Shown here one piece after another: positions 8,018 through 16,847 of a stretch of 64,000 nucleotides of DNA. The stretch comes from Burkholderia cepacia (GTDB taxonomy: Bacteria > Pseudomonadota > Gammaproteobacteria > Burkholderiales > Burkholderiaceae). The notes under the pieces were generated by a model. That model was not told the origin of the DNA. It worked only from the letters and a program-made list of their open reading frames with translations, and did not search any database. The position numbers and the translations under genes are program-made. The first letter of the stretch is position 1, and each line of letters opens with the position of its first letter. Location of the stretch: assembly GCF_001039005.1 (NCBI RefSeq), contig NZ_LDWR01000018.1:62001-126000 (forward strand), read 5' to 3'.

Positions 8018-9199
8018 TCAGGCTTCCGCGAGCGCTGCGGCGCGCATCCTTGCGAAACCGGCGGCGAGGTCGGCGATCATGTCGTCGGGATGCTCGAGCC
8101 CCGCATGAATCCGCAGCAGCGGGCCTGCCGCCGCCCATTGCGTGGCGGTACGGTTGCGCGACGGATTGGACGGAATGATCAGGCTTTCGAAGCCGCCCCA
8201 GCTATACCCCATGCCGAAGCACGTCATCCCGTCGAGCAGCGCACGCACCGCCTCGTCGGGCTGCGGATGCAGCACCACGCCGAACAGCCCGCACGCGCCG
8301 GTGAAATCGCGCTGCCACAGCGCATGGCCGGGGTCGCCGGGCCGCGCCGGATACAGGATTCGCGCGACCTCCGGTTGTGCAGCGAGCCATTCGGTCAGCA
8401 CGTGAGCGTTGCGCTGGTGGCGCTCAAGCCGAACCGACAGCGTGCGCAGGCCGCGCAGCGCGAGATACGCGTCGTCGCCGCTGACCGTCATCCCGAGTTG
8501 TCGATAGAAACGCGTGACTTTCGGCGCGAGCGCCTCGGTCGTCAGGATCGTCCCCATCAGCACGTCGGAGTGTCCGGCGATGTACTTGGTCGCGGCATGA
8601 ATCGACACGTCGACGCCATGGTCGAACGAGCGGAAGTTCAGCGGCGTGCCCCACGTGTTGTCGAGCAGCACCACGGCGCCGTGCCGGTGCGCGACGCGGC
8701 TGATGGCCGGAATATCCTGCACCTCGAAGGTAAGCGAGCCCGGCGATTCGGCGAATACCGCGCGCGTGTTCGGCCGCATCAGCGACGCGATGCCTGCGCC
8801 GATCGACGGATCGTAGTAGGTCGTCTCGATGCCGAGGCGCGCGAGCGTTTCATCGCAGAACGAGCGGGTCGGGTCGTACACGGAATCGGCCATCAGCAGA
8901 TGGTCGCCGGGATTCAGCATCGCGAGCAGCGCGGTCGTGATCGCGCTGAGGCCGCTCGGCGTCAGCAGCGCGGCGTGCGCGCCTTCGAGGCGCGCGAGCG
9001 CTTTCTCGAGCGCGCGCGTGGTCGGGCTGCCGTGGCGCCCGTATGCGAGCGGCGTGCCGCGCACCGCGTCGAGCGCGTCGGTGCCGTGAAAGAGCAGGGT
9101 CGATTGGCGATACACGGGCGGGTTCACGGGCGAACCGGGCTGGCCGTGCGAACGGCCTTCGTGGGCGAGTACGGTGTCGGTCGAATGCAATGGGTTCAA
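8018..9199 (-). CDS. metC: Cystathionine beta-lyase-type PLP enzyme
   Basis: A 393-residue Cys/Met-metabolism PLP enzyme. Visible family features include YGRHGSPTTRALE near the N terminus and the PLP lysine in SIHAATKYIAGHSD. MetC-type enzymes cleave cystathionine (and often cystine) to homocysteine or thiocysteine, pyruvate and ammonia. It lies 55 bp downstream of an amino-acid ABC transporter ATPase gene on the same strand, so the imported substrate is probably a sulfur amino acid such as cystine or cystathionine. Cystathionine gamma-synthase is an alternative, but the N-terminal motifs favour the lyase. Confidence 0.87.
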   Translation of the reverse strand: MNPLHSTDTVLAHEGRSHGQPGSPVNPPVYRQSTLLFHGTDALDAVRGTPLAYGRHGSPTTRALEKALARLEGAHAALLTPSGLSAITTALLAMLNPGDHLLMADSVYDPTRSFCDETLARLGIETTYYDPSIGAGIASLMRPNTRAVFAESPGSLTFEVQDIPAISRVAHRHGAVVLLDNTWGTPLNFRSFDHGVDVSIHAATKYIAGHSDVLMGTILTTEALAPKVTRFYRQLGMTVSGDDAYLALRGLRTLSVRLERHQRNAHVLTEWLAAQPEVARILYPARPGDPGHALWQRDFTGACGLFGVVLHPQPDEAVRALLDGMTCFGMGYSWGGFESLIIPSNPSRNRTATQWAAAGPLLRIHAGLEHPDDMIADLAAGFARMRAAALAEA

Positions 9200-9254
9200 G
9201 GTGTCGTCCTTTGAGGGTCAATCAGTCAATCGAAGCGAGGCGGCCGCCGCGCGG

Positions 9255-9980
9255 TCAGTGCAGGATCTTGTCGAGGAAGTCGCGGGCGCGCTCGGAACGC
9301 GGCGCGGCGAAGAACCTGTCGCTGGCCGCGTCCTCGACCACCGCGCCCTGGTCCATGAAAATCACGCGATGCGCGACTTTCCGCGCGAAGCCCATCTCAT
9401 GCGTGACGCAGACCATCGTCATGCCGTCGCGCGCGAGCTCGACCATCACGTCGAGCACTTCGTTGATCATCTCGGGATCGAGTGCGGAGGTCGGCTCGTC
9501 GAACAGCATCGCGACCGGGTTCATCGACAGCGCGCGCGCGATCGCGACGCGCTGCTGCTGGCCGCCGGACAACTGCCCCGGATACTTGTGCGCATGGGCC
9601 TTCAGGCCGACGCGATCGAGCAGCTTCATGGCGTTCTCGACGGCCTCGTCCTTGCGGCGGCCGAGCACCTTGACCTGCGCGAGCGTCAGGTTCTCGGTGA
9701 TCGACAGGTGCGGAAACAGCTCGAAGTGCTGGAACACCATGCCGACGCGGGCGCGCAATTGCGCAAGCTTCGCGGCCGGGTCGCCGAGCCGCGTGCCGTC
9801 GACGGTGATGCTGCCTTTCTGGAACGGCTCGAGACCATTGATCGTCTTGATCAGCGTCGACTTGCCGGAGCCCGACGGCCCGCACACGACGACCACTTCG
9901 CCTTTCGAGACCGCCGCGCTGCATGCCGAGAGGACCTGATGCTTGCCATACCATTTCGAAACATTGTCGAGCGTAATCAT
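9255..9980 (-). CDS. Polar amino-acid ABC transporter, ATP-binding protein
   Basis: A 241-residue ABC ATPase starting MITLDNVSKWYGKHQVL. It has a Walker A motif GPSGSGKST, the signature LSGGQQQR, and Walker B followed by DEPTSALDPE. An upstream in-frame start would add 13 residues unlike the family, so 9980 is preferred. It energises the permease encoded 43 bp upstream. The sequence is of the GlnQ/HisP type for polar amino acids. Confidence 0.93.
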   Translation of the reverse strand: MITLDNVSKWYGKHQVLSACSAAVSKGEVVVVCGPSGSGKSTLIKTINGLEPFQKGSITVDGTRLGDPAAKLAQLRARVGMVFQHFELFPHLSITENLTLAQVKVLGRRKDEAVENAMKLLDRVGLKAHAHKYPGQLSGGQQQRVAIARALSMNPVAMLFDEPTSALDPEMINEVLDVMVELARDGMTMVCVTHEMGFARKVAHRVIFMDQGAVVEDAASDRFFAAPRSERARDFLDKILH

Positions 9981-10023
9981 GTTCTGTCCGTCGTTGAGGT
10001 CGGGTTGAATGAGCGGCACGCGT

Positions 10024-10683
10024 TCAATGCGTGGACGGCAGCGCGAGGCGCGTTTCGACGCGGCCCTGAAGCCGCGTGAGCAGCGTGCTCAGCACCCAGT
10101 AGATCGCGGCGGCGGCGAGATAGAGCGGCAGCGGCTGGAACGTCGCGGCGATCACTTCCTGCGTCGAGCGCAGCAATTCGGTGACGGTGATCACCGAGAC
10201 CAGCGACGTGTCCTTGATCAGGCTGATCAGCGTGTTGCCGAGGCTCGGCACCGCGAGGCGCAACGCTTGCGGGCAGACGATGTAGCGCAGCGTCTGCACA
10301 TGCGTGAGGCCGAGGCTGTGCGCGGCCGCCCATTGCCCGCGGCCGATGCCGAGGATCGCGCCGCGCATGCTTTCCGACAGATAGGCGCCCGCGTTGAGCG
10401 TCAGCGTGAAGATGCCGGCCGTCGTCGGATCGAGCGTGATGCCGAGATCGGGCAGCCCGTAATAGACGACGAACATCTGCACGAGCAGCGGCGTGCCGCG
10501 CATCAGGCTGACGTAGCCCTGCGCCAGCCCTGCGGCGAGCCGGTTGCTGCCGATCCGCATGATCGCGATCACGAGCCCGACGACGAGGCCGAGCGCCATC
10601 GACGCCACCGCGAATTTCAGCGTGAGCACCGCGCCTTTGACCATCACGGGCAGGGTATGAACGACCAGTTCGAGTGCTTCCAT
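10024..10683 (-). CDS. Polar amino-acid ABC transporter permease
   Basis: Taking the ATG at 10683 gives a 219-residue permease (MEALELVVHTLPVMVKGAVL) with about five hydrophobic segments and the binding-protein-dependent transport motif near SEAMRGAILGIGRGQWEAA-like residues, here SMRGAILGIGRGQWAAA. The longer frame to 10725 adds a basic, unlikely extension. It is the single permease of an importer made with the adjacent ATPase and binding protein and would act as a homodimer in the inner membrane. Confidence 0.92.
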   Translation of the reverse strand: MEALELVVHTLPVMVKGAVLTLKFAVASMALGLVVGLVIAIMRIGSNRLAAGLAQGYVSLMRGTPLLVQMFVVYYGLPDLGITLDPTTAGIFTLTLNAGAYLSESMRGAILGIGRGQWAAAHSLGLTHVQTLRYIVCPQALRLAVPSLGNTLISLIKDTSLVSVITVTELLRSTQEVIAATFQPLPLYLAAAAIYWVLSTLLTRLQGRVETRLALPSTH

Positions 10684-10750
10684 CACGTGTCTCCTGATTG
10701 TGTGCCGGACGGCCCGCGCGTTCATGCGCGCGGGCGCGGGGCGGGCTGCG

Positions 10751-11551
10751 TTATTGCGTCACCGGCTTGGTCGTGTCGGCGCCGAACCACTGCATCGAGA
10801 TCTTCTTCAGCGTGCCGTCCTGCTGCAGCGACGCGACCGCATCGTCGATCGCCTTCGCGAATTTCGGATTGCCCTTGCGGAACGGGATGCCCATCCGGTC
10901 CTCGCCGCCCGCCAGCACGGAACCGGGGCGCAGCGGCAGGTGCGAGTTCTTGATCAGGTAGCTGAGCATCAGGCGATCGTTGACCGCCGCGTCGATGCGA
11001 CCGGCCGCAAGGTCGCGCAGGTTTTCCGGTGTACCCGGGTAGACCTGCAGGTCGATCGCGGGCACGGTCTTGACGAGATCGACGTAGTTGCTGCCCATCG
11101 TCACGCCGACCTTCTTGCCCTTCAGTTCGTCGAGCGACTTGAACGCGCGCGCGTCGTTCTGACGTTGCAGCAGTTGCGCCGACGAATACACGTACGGTGC
11201 GCTGAAGTCGAGCGCCTGCTGGCGCGACGGCGTAATCGCGACCTGGTTGACGATCACGTCGAATTTGCCGGCCTGCAGGCCGGCGAGGATCCCGCTCCAT
11301 TCGGTCGTCACGAACTGCGGCTTCACGCCGAGGCGTGCGGCGACCGCTTTCGCGACGTCGACATCGAAGCCTTCGAGCTGGCCGTCAGCATTGCGGTAGT
11401 CGAACGGCGGATAGGTACCCTCCAGCGCGATCTTCAGCACGCCGGCCTGTTTGACGCTGTCGAGCAGGTCTGCCGCGTGCGACGTGGCGGCCGCCATGCA
11501 GAGGAGTGCGGCGGCAAGGCCTTGCTTGAGCGTCGGGGTGAAGTGCTTCAT
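10751..11551 (-). CDS. Periplasmic amino-acid-binding protein of the ABC importer
   Basis: A 266-residue solute-binding protein with a signal peptide (residues 1 to about 26, cleaved near SHAADLL) and a family 3 binding domain containing LEGTYPPFDYRNADGQLEGFDVD split over the ligand pocket. It is the first gene of the set, followed by permease, ATPase and metC. The importer type is polar amino acid; the link to metC suggests cystine or a related sulfur amino acid. Confidence 0.92.
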   Translation of the reverse strand: MKHFTPTLKQGLAAALLCMAAATSHAADLLDSVKQAGVLKIALEGTYPPFDYRNADGQLEGFDVDVAKAVAARLGVKPQFVTTEWSGILAGLQAGKFDVIVNQVAITPSRQQALDFSAPYVYSSAQLLQRQNDARAFKSLDELKGKKVGVTMGSNYVDLVKTVPAIDLQVYPGTPENLRDLAAGRIDAAVNDRLMLSYLIKNSHLPLRPGSVLAGGEDRMGIPFRKGNPKFAKAIDDAVASLQQDGTLKKISMQWFGADTTKPVTQ

Positions 11552-12126
11552 GGTCGTCTCCGTGGTTGTTGTCGAAAATTCAGGGTGTGCGAAGCCGCGG
11601 CGACGGGCGGCGTCGCCGTGGGCGGAAAGTCGGTGCGGCGGGTGGCGGCGCGTGTCGTGCGCCGCCGTGCGTGATGCCGTGCGTTACGGCATGCGTTCGC
11701 GCGCGACGGTGGCGCGGCGCGTGTGCGGATGAAGGCGTGAGCAGTGCGAGCGGTCGCCGAGTGACGCGCGAGCTGACCGCGCGACATGCGTGTCGAACGT
11801 GTTCCGGTGCGCGGCGAAGAGTTCAAGCGTGGTGTTCATGATTGCCCGTACGGCTTTGCGAGAGGGTGGACCGGGTGCTTCGTCGATGTGCATTCGGTGA
11901 CACGAATGCTGAGCGACTGAGGGCAATCTTAGGTTCATCAAAAAGGAATGTGTTTCCAAAGATGCACGCACTTTCTGCGCGCCGTGGAATGTTTTTCTCT
12001 GCGTGCGGAAGGTGGCGCAAGCGATCTGCTGCGGTTGCGCATGATGCGAAGCATCGGGTGCTACGGTGCGGTCGAGCGGTTGCTCCGCATCGCGAGCGGG
12101 TGAACCGGCGGCACACCGAAAAGCAA
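11552..12126. other. Intergenic region without a supported gene
   Basis: These 575 bases between the ABC operon and lysA hold only short arginine-rich frames that look like chance ORFs in GC-rich DNA. One minus-strand frame (11839-11684, 51 codons, MNTTLELFAAHRN...) begins better than the others but has no good ribosome site. The promoter of the ABC operon should lie here, probably in the AT-richer part at about 11925-11975. No riboswitch was recognised. Confidence 0.5.
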
Positions 12127-12164
12127 AACGGCCAGGCTTGCCGGTAGCGGCAAGCCTGGCCGTT
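12127..12164 (-). terminator. Intrinsic terminator of lysA
   Basis: A perfect 17-bp inverted repeat (12127-12143 and 12148-12164) with a four-base loop. Read on the minus strand it is followed by TTTTGCTTTT. It begins 25 bp after the lysA stop, so it terminates lysA transcription. Confidence 0.9.
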
Positions 12165-12188
12165 GGCCTTCGTGTCGACGAAAGCGCG

Positions 12189-13427
12189 TTACTCGAACGT
12201 CTCGAGCGCGAGCAATTCGTCGATCGTCTGCCGGCGGCGGATCAGCCGCGGCGTGCCGCGATCGACGAGCACTTCCGGCGCGAGCGGCCGGCTATTGTAG
12301 TTCGAGGACATCGATGCGCCATACGCGCCCGCGTCGTGCAGGAACAGCAGGTCGCCGATCTGCGGTTGCGGCAGCGTGCGGTGCGTGACCACGCCGCCCG
12401 CGTCCTGCGTGAACACGTCGCCCGATTCGCACAGCGGCCCCGCGATCGCGAGGTCGACGAGCGGCCGGCCCGCGGGCAGCGCGCCGTCGTGCGCGTGCAC
12501 GGACACGGCGTGGTAGCTGCCGTACATCGACGGGCGCATCAGATCGTTGAAGCCCGCGTCGATCAGCACGAAATCGTGCTTCGGCCGGCGATTGACGGCC
12601 TGCACTTCGGTGACGAGCGTGCCGGCTTCGGCGACGAGGAAACGGCCCGGTTCGATCTCGATGCGCACCGGGTGGCCGAGATGCCGTTCGATCCGCTTGC
12701 GTGCCGCGTCCCACTGGCTGAAGTAGTGGTCGACGTCGACGCGCGGCTCGCCGTCGCGATACGGAATCGACAGGCCGCCGCCGGCCGAGATCGCGTCGAT
12801 GTCGTGACCGAGCGATGTAACGAGATCGACCATCGCATCGCACACCTGCGACAGGTGGCCGTAGTCGACGCCCGAACCGATGTGCATGTGGATGCCGACG
12901 AGCTTCAGCCCGTACTGGCGCACGATCTCGATCGCGCGCGGCACGTCGTCGATCCAGATGCCGTGCTTGCTCTGCGGGCCGCCGGTGTTGGTCTTGTTGC
13001 TGTGGCCGTGGCCGAAGCCGGGGTTGACGCGCAGCCACACGCGATGGCCCGGCGCGTGCTCGCCGATCCGCGCGAGCATGTCGAGCGAACCCGCGTTCAC
13101 GGTCACGCCGTGCTTCAGCACGGCCGCGAGCGTCGGGCGGTCGATCAGGTCGGCCGTGAACACGACGCCTTCCGGCTCGCCGGTCGGACTGAACCCGGCC
13201 GCGAGGCTGCGCTCGATCTCGCCGAGCGACACGGCGTCGACGCACGCGCCTTCTTCGCGCATCAGCTTCAGGATATGGATGTTCGAGTTCGCCTTCTGCG
13301 CGTAACGGATCACGTCGAACTGGCGCAGTTGGGCGATGCGGTCGCGGATGACGTTGGCGTCGTACACCCACAGCGGGGTGCCGTATTGCTGCGCGAGCGT
13401 CGCGAGCTGGCAGGAATCGAGGGACAT
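12189..13427 (-). CDS. lysA: Diaminopimelate decarboxylase
   Basis: From ATG 13427 the protein has 412 residues (MSLDSCQLATLAQQYGTPLW). It is a fold-type III PLP enzyme with YAQKANSN holding the PLP lysine, IHMHIGSG, EPGRFLV, the catalytic-cysteine segment GPLCESGD, and the C-terminal ASM-SSNYNSRPL region. It removes CO2 from meso-diaminopimelate to give lysine. The upstream extension of the open frame contains the promoter and is not coding. It is divergent from its LysR-type regulator, the same arrangement as the enterobacterial lysA/lysR pair. Confidence 0.93.
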   Translation of the reverse strand: MSLDSCQLATLAQQYGTPLWVYDANVIRDRIAQLRQFDVIRYAQKANSNIHILKLMREEGACVDAVSLGEIERSLAAGFSPTGEPEGVVFTADLIDRPTLAAVLKHGVTVNAGSLDMLARIGEHAPGHRVWLRVNPGFGHGHSNKTNTGGPQSKHGIWIDDVPRAIEIVRQYGLKLVGIHMHIGSGVDYGHLSQVCDAMVDLVTSLGHDIDAISAGGGLSIPYRDGEPRVDVDHYFSQWDAARKRIERHLGHPVRIEIEPGRFLVAEAGTLVTEVQAVNRRPKHDFVLIDAGFNDLMRPSMYGSYHAVSVHAHDGALPAGRPLVDLAIAGPLCESGDVFTQDAGGVVTHRTLPQPQIGDLLFLHDAGAYGASMSSNYNSRPLAPEVLVDRGTPRLIRRRQTIDELLALETFE

Positions 13428-13516
13428 GGCGGATGAATCGGATCGAATGAACGGATAGCGTCGATGATGCACCTGTTCGGCTATACAGTAAAATGCCTGT
13501 TTATCGACATTCGATT

Positions 13517-13529
13517 TATATCTGATATA
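13517..13529. promoter_or_regulatory. Candidate LysR binding site between lysA and lysR
   Basis: TATATC and GATATA form a perfect 6-bp dyad around one base, within an AT-rich patch seven bases before the regulator start codon. LysR regulators typically bind such sites to control themselves and the divergent gene. Confidence 0.45.
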
Positions 13530-13536
13530 GACGATC

Positions 13537-14451
13537 ATGCTCACGCACCGCCATATCGAGGTCTTTCGCGCGCTGATGGTCACCGGCAGCACGACGCGCG
13601 CGGCCGAGATGCTCTACACGTCGCAGCCGACGATCAGCCGCGAGCTCGCGCGGATGGAGCAGGTCGTCGGTTTCGCGCTGTTCGAGCGCGCGCACGGCCG
13701 GCTGCGGCCGACGATGGCCGCGCTCACGCTGTTCGACGACGTGCGGCTCGCGTATGTGGGGCTCGAGCGCGTCGCGGCGACGGCCGCGCGCCTGCGCGAG
13801 TTTCGCGACGGGCAGTTGTCGGTGATCGCGCTGCCGGCGTTCTCGCACGCGATCCTGCCCGGCGCGTGCCGGCGTTTTCACGCGGCCCACGCGGGCGTCA
13901 GCGTGTCGGTCGCGACGCAGGAGTCGCCGGTGCTCGAGGAGTGGCTGACCGCGCAGCGCTACGACCTCGGGCTAACCGAGCACGACGTCGCGCCGGCCGG
14001 CACCGTGCTCACGCCGCTGCTCGAAGTCGACGAGGTATGCGTGCTGCCCGACGGCCATCCGCTGCTCGTGCAGGACGCGATCGATCTGCTGGATCTCGCC
14101 GATCGGCCGTTCGTGAGCCTGTCGCTGAACGATCCGTATCGCATCCTGATCGATGAGGCGTTCGCGCAGCTCGGCGTCGCGCCGCGCTCGGTCGTCGAAA
14201 CCCCGTCGGCCGTGTCGGTATGCGCGTTCGTGCGGCAGGGGCTCGGCGCGGCGATCGTCAATCCGCTGACCGCGCTCGATTTCGTCGGGCGCGACCTGCA
14301 CGTGCGGCCGCTCACGCGCTCGTTTCCGTACCGGGTCAGCATGATCGTGCCCGAGCACCGGCCGAAGAACCTGCTCGTCGATGCGTTCGCCGATGCACTG
14401 CGCGCCGAGGCGAAGGCGATCCGTCGCCGACTGGCCGCGCACCTCGGCTGA
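13537..14451 (+). CDS. LysR-type activator of lysA
   Basis: A 304-residue LysR regulator with an N-terminal helix-turn-helix (about residues 5-62, TGSTTRAAEMLYTSQPTISR) and a substrate-binding effector domain. Divergence from lysA and similarity to the enterobacterial LysR (MLTHRHIEVFRALMVTGS) suggest it activates lysA when diaminopimelate is high and lysine low. This role is inferred from context. Confidence 0.92.
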   Translation: MLTHRHIEVFRALMVTGSTTRAAEMLYTSQPTISRELARMEQVVGFALFERAHGRLRPTMAALTLFDDVRLAYVGLERVAATAARLREFRDGQLSVIALPAFSHAILPGACRRFHAAHAGVSVSVATQESPVLEEWLTAQRYDLGLTEHDVAPAGTVLTPLLEVDEVCVLPDGHPLLVQDAIDLLDLADRPFVSLSLNDPYRILIDEAFAQLGVAPRSVVETPSAVSVCAFVRQGLGAAIVNPLTALDFVGRDLHVRPLTRSFPYRVSMIVPEHRPKNLLVDAFADALRAEAKAIRRRLAAHLG

Positions 14452-14506
14452 CGCGCCGTATGATGGATGTTTTGCCGCCATCGTCGTTACTTTCCGGAAC
14501 CTCGTC

Positions 14507-15106
14507 ATGACCGACGCTTCACCTTCCCTCGAACAACCGACGCTTACCGGCGAGCGTATCGAACTGCGGCCGCTCGACGCATCCGACCGGCAGGCGCTGC
14601 TGGATGCCGCGGCCGACGGCCAGTTGTGGAACCTGAAGGTCACGGCCGTGCCGAGCGCGGAGACGGTCGATGCTTATATCGATACCGCATTGAAGGGGCG
14701 TGCGGCCGGCACCGTGATGCCGTTCGCGATCGTCGATCGCACATCGGGCCGCGTGATCGGCAGTACGCGCTTCTGGAAGATCGATCGCACGCATCGCAAG
14801 CTCGAGATCGGCCATACGTGGTTGAGCGAATCGGCGCAGCGGACGCGCGCGAATACCGAAGCGAAGTGGCTGCTGCTGACCTATGCGTTCGACACGCTGC
14901 ATTGCGTGCGCGTGCAGTTCACGACCGACGAGCTGAACGAGAAATCGCGCGCGGCGATTCTGCGGCTCGGCGCGAAGCAGGAAGGGATTGTGCGCCACGA
15001 ACGGATCATGCCGGACGGCCGCAAGCGCAATTCGGTGCGCTTCAGCATCATCGACGACGAATGGCCGGAGGTGAGTGCGCGGCTCGCGGCGAAGCTCGCG
15101 AAGTAA
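14507..15106 (+). CDS. GNAT acetyltransferase (RimJ/RimL-like)
   Basis: A 199-residue protein from ATG 14507 (MTDASPSLEQPTLTGERIEL). The fold matches ribosomal-protein-type N-acetyltransferases: LRPLDASDRQALLDAA, then IGSTRFWKID, GHTWLSESAQRTRANTEAKW and a C-terminal RLGAKQEG segment. It likely uses acetyl-CoA to modify an amine on a protein or small molecule; the target is unknown. The reading frame continues upstream over the end of the LysR gene, but that part is not plausible protein. Confidence 0.87.
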   Translation: MTDASPSLEQPTLTGERIELRPLDASDRQALLDAAADGQLWNLKVTAVPSAETVDAYIDTALKGRAAGTVMPFAIVDRTSGRVIGSTRFWKIDRTHRKLEIGHTWLSESAQRTRANTEAKWLLLTYAFDTLHCVRVQFTTDELNEKSRAAILRLGAKQEGIVRHERIMPDGRKRNSVRFSIIDDEWPEVSARLAAKLAK

Positions 15107-15208
15107 CGTGTAGCGCATGACGTGCGGCACGCGTTTGCGCACCGGGTCATGCAGTCAGATGTGCATCGCGCCACCGGAACCGGGCGGCGCGATGACGGGG
15201 GAAGCGGT

Positions 15209-15231
15209 GCGCCGCGCACGGTGCGCGGCGC
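15209..15231. terminator. GC-rich hairpin between convergent genes
   Basis: GCGCCGCGCAC (15209-15219) and its exact complement (15221-15231) surround one base. A second stem, CATCGCGCC (15164-15172) with GGCGCGATG (15186-15194), lies just before. Both sit between the convergent GNAT and DUF4142 genes and may end transcription from either side. Confidence 0.5.
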
Positions 15232-15252
15232 TGCATCGTGTTACCGCGCCGA

Positions 15253-15822
15253 TTACTGCGCCGATGCGAGGTGATGACGCTCGGCGAGTTTCTGCGCGTC
15301 CGCGTAGTGCTTCTGCAGGATCGGAAGCGACTGGCGTGCGACTTCCTTCAGCTTCGTGTCGCGGCCCGATGCGATTTCGGCCTGGAATGCCGAGATCGCC
15401 TTCTGCTGGCCGGCGAGCGCCACCTGCTCGATGTACGCCTTGTCGAACTCGGCGCCGCGCAGGTTCTTGATGCTGTCCAGTGCGGCCGTGTCGGGGTCGT
15501 TGGCCGGCACGTCGACGCCGCGCGGGCTCGCCGCGCGCATCGCCTGGATGATCTTTTCATCGTCGGTCGACACGCGTTGCGCGAAGGCTTTCACCTGGCT
15601 GTCCGACGTGCGCGAATCGGCGATGCGCGCCGCGTCGTGCTGCGTCGACACGGTTTTCGTGCCGTCGGTGATGAAGGCCTGGTCGGCTTCGTGGATGCGC
15701 GTCGCGGCAGCGGCCGGCGCGGACGGTGCCGGTTGCGCGGTTTGCGCGGTCGCCGTCACGGCGACGAGCAGCAGGCCAGCGGCAGACAAAGCAAGGCGCG
15801 AGATGTGGGGGAAGCGGTTCAT
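15253..15822 (-). CDS. DUF4142 protein, exported
   Basis: A 189-residue protein with an N-terminal signal peptide (about 26 residues, ending near ATATAQ) and a helical DUF4142 domain (about residues 45-180), containing the AGxxEVxxxxxA-like helix pairs of this ferritin-like family. DUF4142 proteins are periplasmic and often multi-copy in Burkholderia; function is unknown, with proposed links to stress. No close functional partner sits next to it. Confidence 0.88.
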   Translation of the reverse strand: MNRFPHISRLALSAAGLLLVAVTATAQTAQPAPSAPAAAATRIHEADQAFITDGTKTVSTQHDAARIADSRTSDSQVKAFAQRVSTDDEKIIQAMRAASPRGVDVPANDPDTAALDSIKNLRGAEFDKAYIEQVALAGQQKAISAFQAEIASGRDTKLKEVARQSLPILQKHYADAQKLAERHHLASAQ

Positions 15823-16206
15823 GAGACCTCCTTTCGATCGGGGCTCTGGTTAAAAGACGGATGACATGATCCGTAGCTGTGCGAGAGACCGGGCGCGCCC
15901 GGGCCGGATTCGACCGCCGCTCTGCCGCGGCGCCGGTCGAAGTGTTTCCCGGCCCGACTGATTCTAGGAGGGTGGTCGGGTAGCAGGTGCAACCGTGCTG
16001 TGGCTTGTGTAACGGATGGTAAGACGAATCGATGCGCGAGAGCGCGGACCGGTATTGCGTACCTGCTGCGCGTGCCGCGGCGGCAATTTTTGCGCGCCTG
16101 CGGCGTGCGGGATGCACGAACATGTCATCCGCATTTCATCGTGTTGCCGCCGTGTCGTGCAGGTCGAGCGACGTGTCGAGTCGCGCATGCGATGCGCGCG
16201 AACGCG
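15823..16206. other. Intergenic region, no supported gene
   Basis: These 384 bases hold only arginine-rich overlapping frames without ribosome sites. The promoter of the DUF4142 gene is expected at the left end. I saw no RNA gene or repeat. Confidence 0.5.
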
Positions 16207-16830
16207 TCACACGCGATCGAGCAACGCGTCGAGGCGGGGCAGCAACGGCGTCGCGCAATGCGCCTGCAACGCGTCGGGTGCGGTGTAGCCCCACGCGACG
16301 CCCTGGAATGCGATGTGCGCGCGTCGTGCCGCATCGGCGTCGCGGATTTCATCGCCGACATACAGCACTTCGTCGGCGCTTACACCGGCCTCGCGAACGA
16401 GCGCGCGCAGGCGGCGTGCCTTGCCGAACAGCGGGATGCCGCACGCGAAATGATCGACGCGGTCGCAGGCGCGCGGACCGAGGCGGTCGCGCACGATCAC
16501 CTCGGTATTCGACGTGGCAATCGCGATGCGGATGCCGCGCGCGGCGAGCGCATCGAAGGTTGCGTCGACGCCGGGGAACAGCATCACGTGCGCGACGCGC
16601 GGCTGCATCAGGCGGCGCATGTCGATCGTCACGCGCGGCACTTTCCACATCGGCACGTCGAGCGCACGGATGATGTCGCGCGCCGACATGCCGCGCAGCG
16701 CCGGGCGCAGCTCAGGCGTGGCGTCGCGAAAGCCGTGCAGGCGCGCTGCTTCCGACAGCGCCGCGAGAAAGCTGTCGAGCGAATCGGCGAGCGTGCCGTC
16801 GAAGTCGAATGCAATGAGGCGGTAGGTCAT
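16207..16830 (-). CDS. HAD-superfamily hydrolase
   Basis: From ATG 16830 the protein has 207 residues. It begins with the HAD motif I DFDGTLADS (catalytic Asp pair), has ATSNTE as motif II, and ends with GDEIRDADAARRAHI as motif IV, with a small helical cap between. This is a phosphoglycolate-phosphatase-like layout. It removes phosphate from a small phosphorylated metabolite; the substrate cannot be told. It follows the binding-protein gene by 17 bp on the same strand, so the two may be co-transcribed. Confidence 0.9.
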   Translation of the reverse strand: MTYRLIAFDFDGTLADSLDSFLAALSEAARLHGFRDATPELRPALRGMSARDIIRALDVPMWKVPRVTIDMRRLMQPRVAHVMLFPGVDATFDALAARGIRIAIATSNTEVIVRDRLGPRACDRVDHFACGIPLFGKARRLRALVREAGVSADEVLYVGDEIRDADAARRAHIAFQGVAWGYTAPDALQAHCATPLLPRLDALLDRV

Positions 16831-16847
16831 GAAGCGGCGTGGCAGGT

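Noticed and set aside
11684..11971. Possible 95-residue gene upstream of the ABC operon
   Set aside because: No ribosome site, no recognised domain, and composition like other chance frames.
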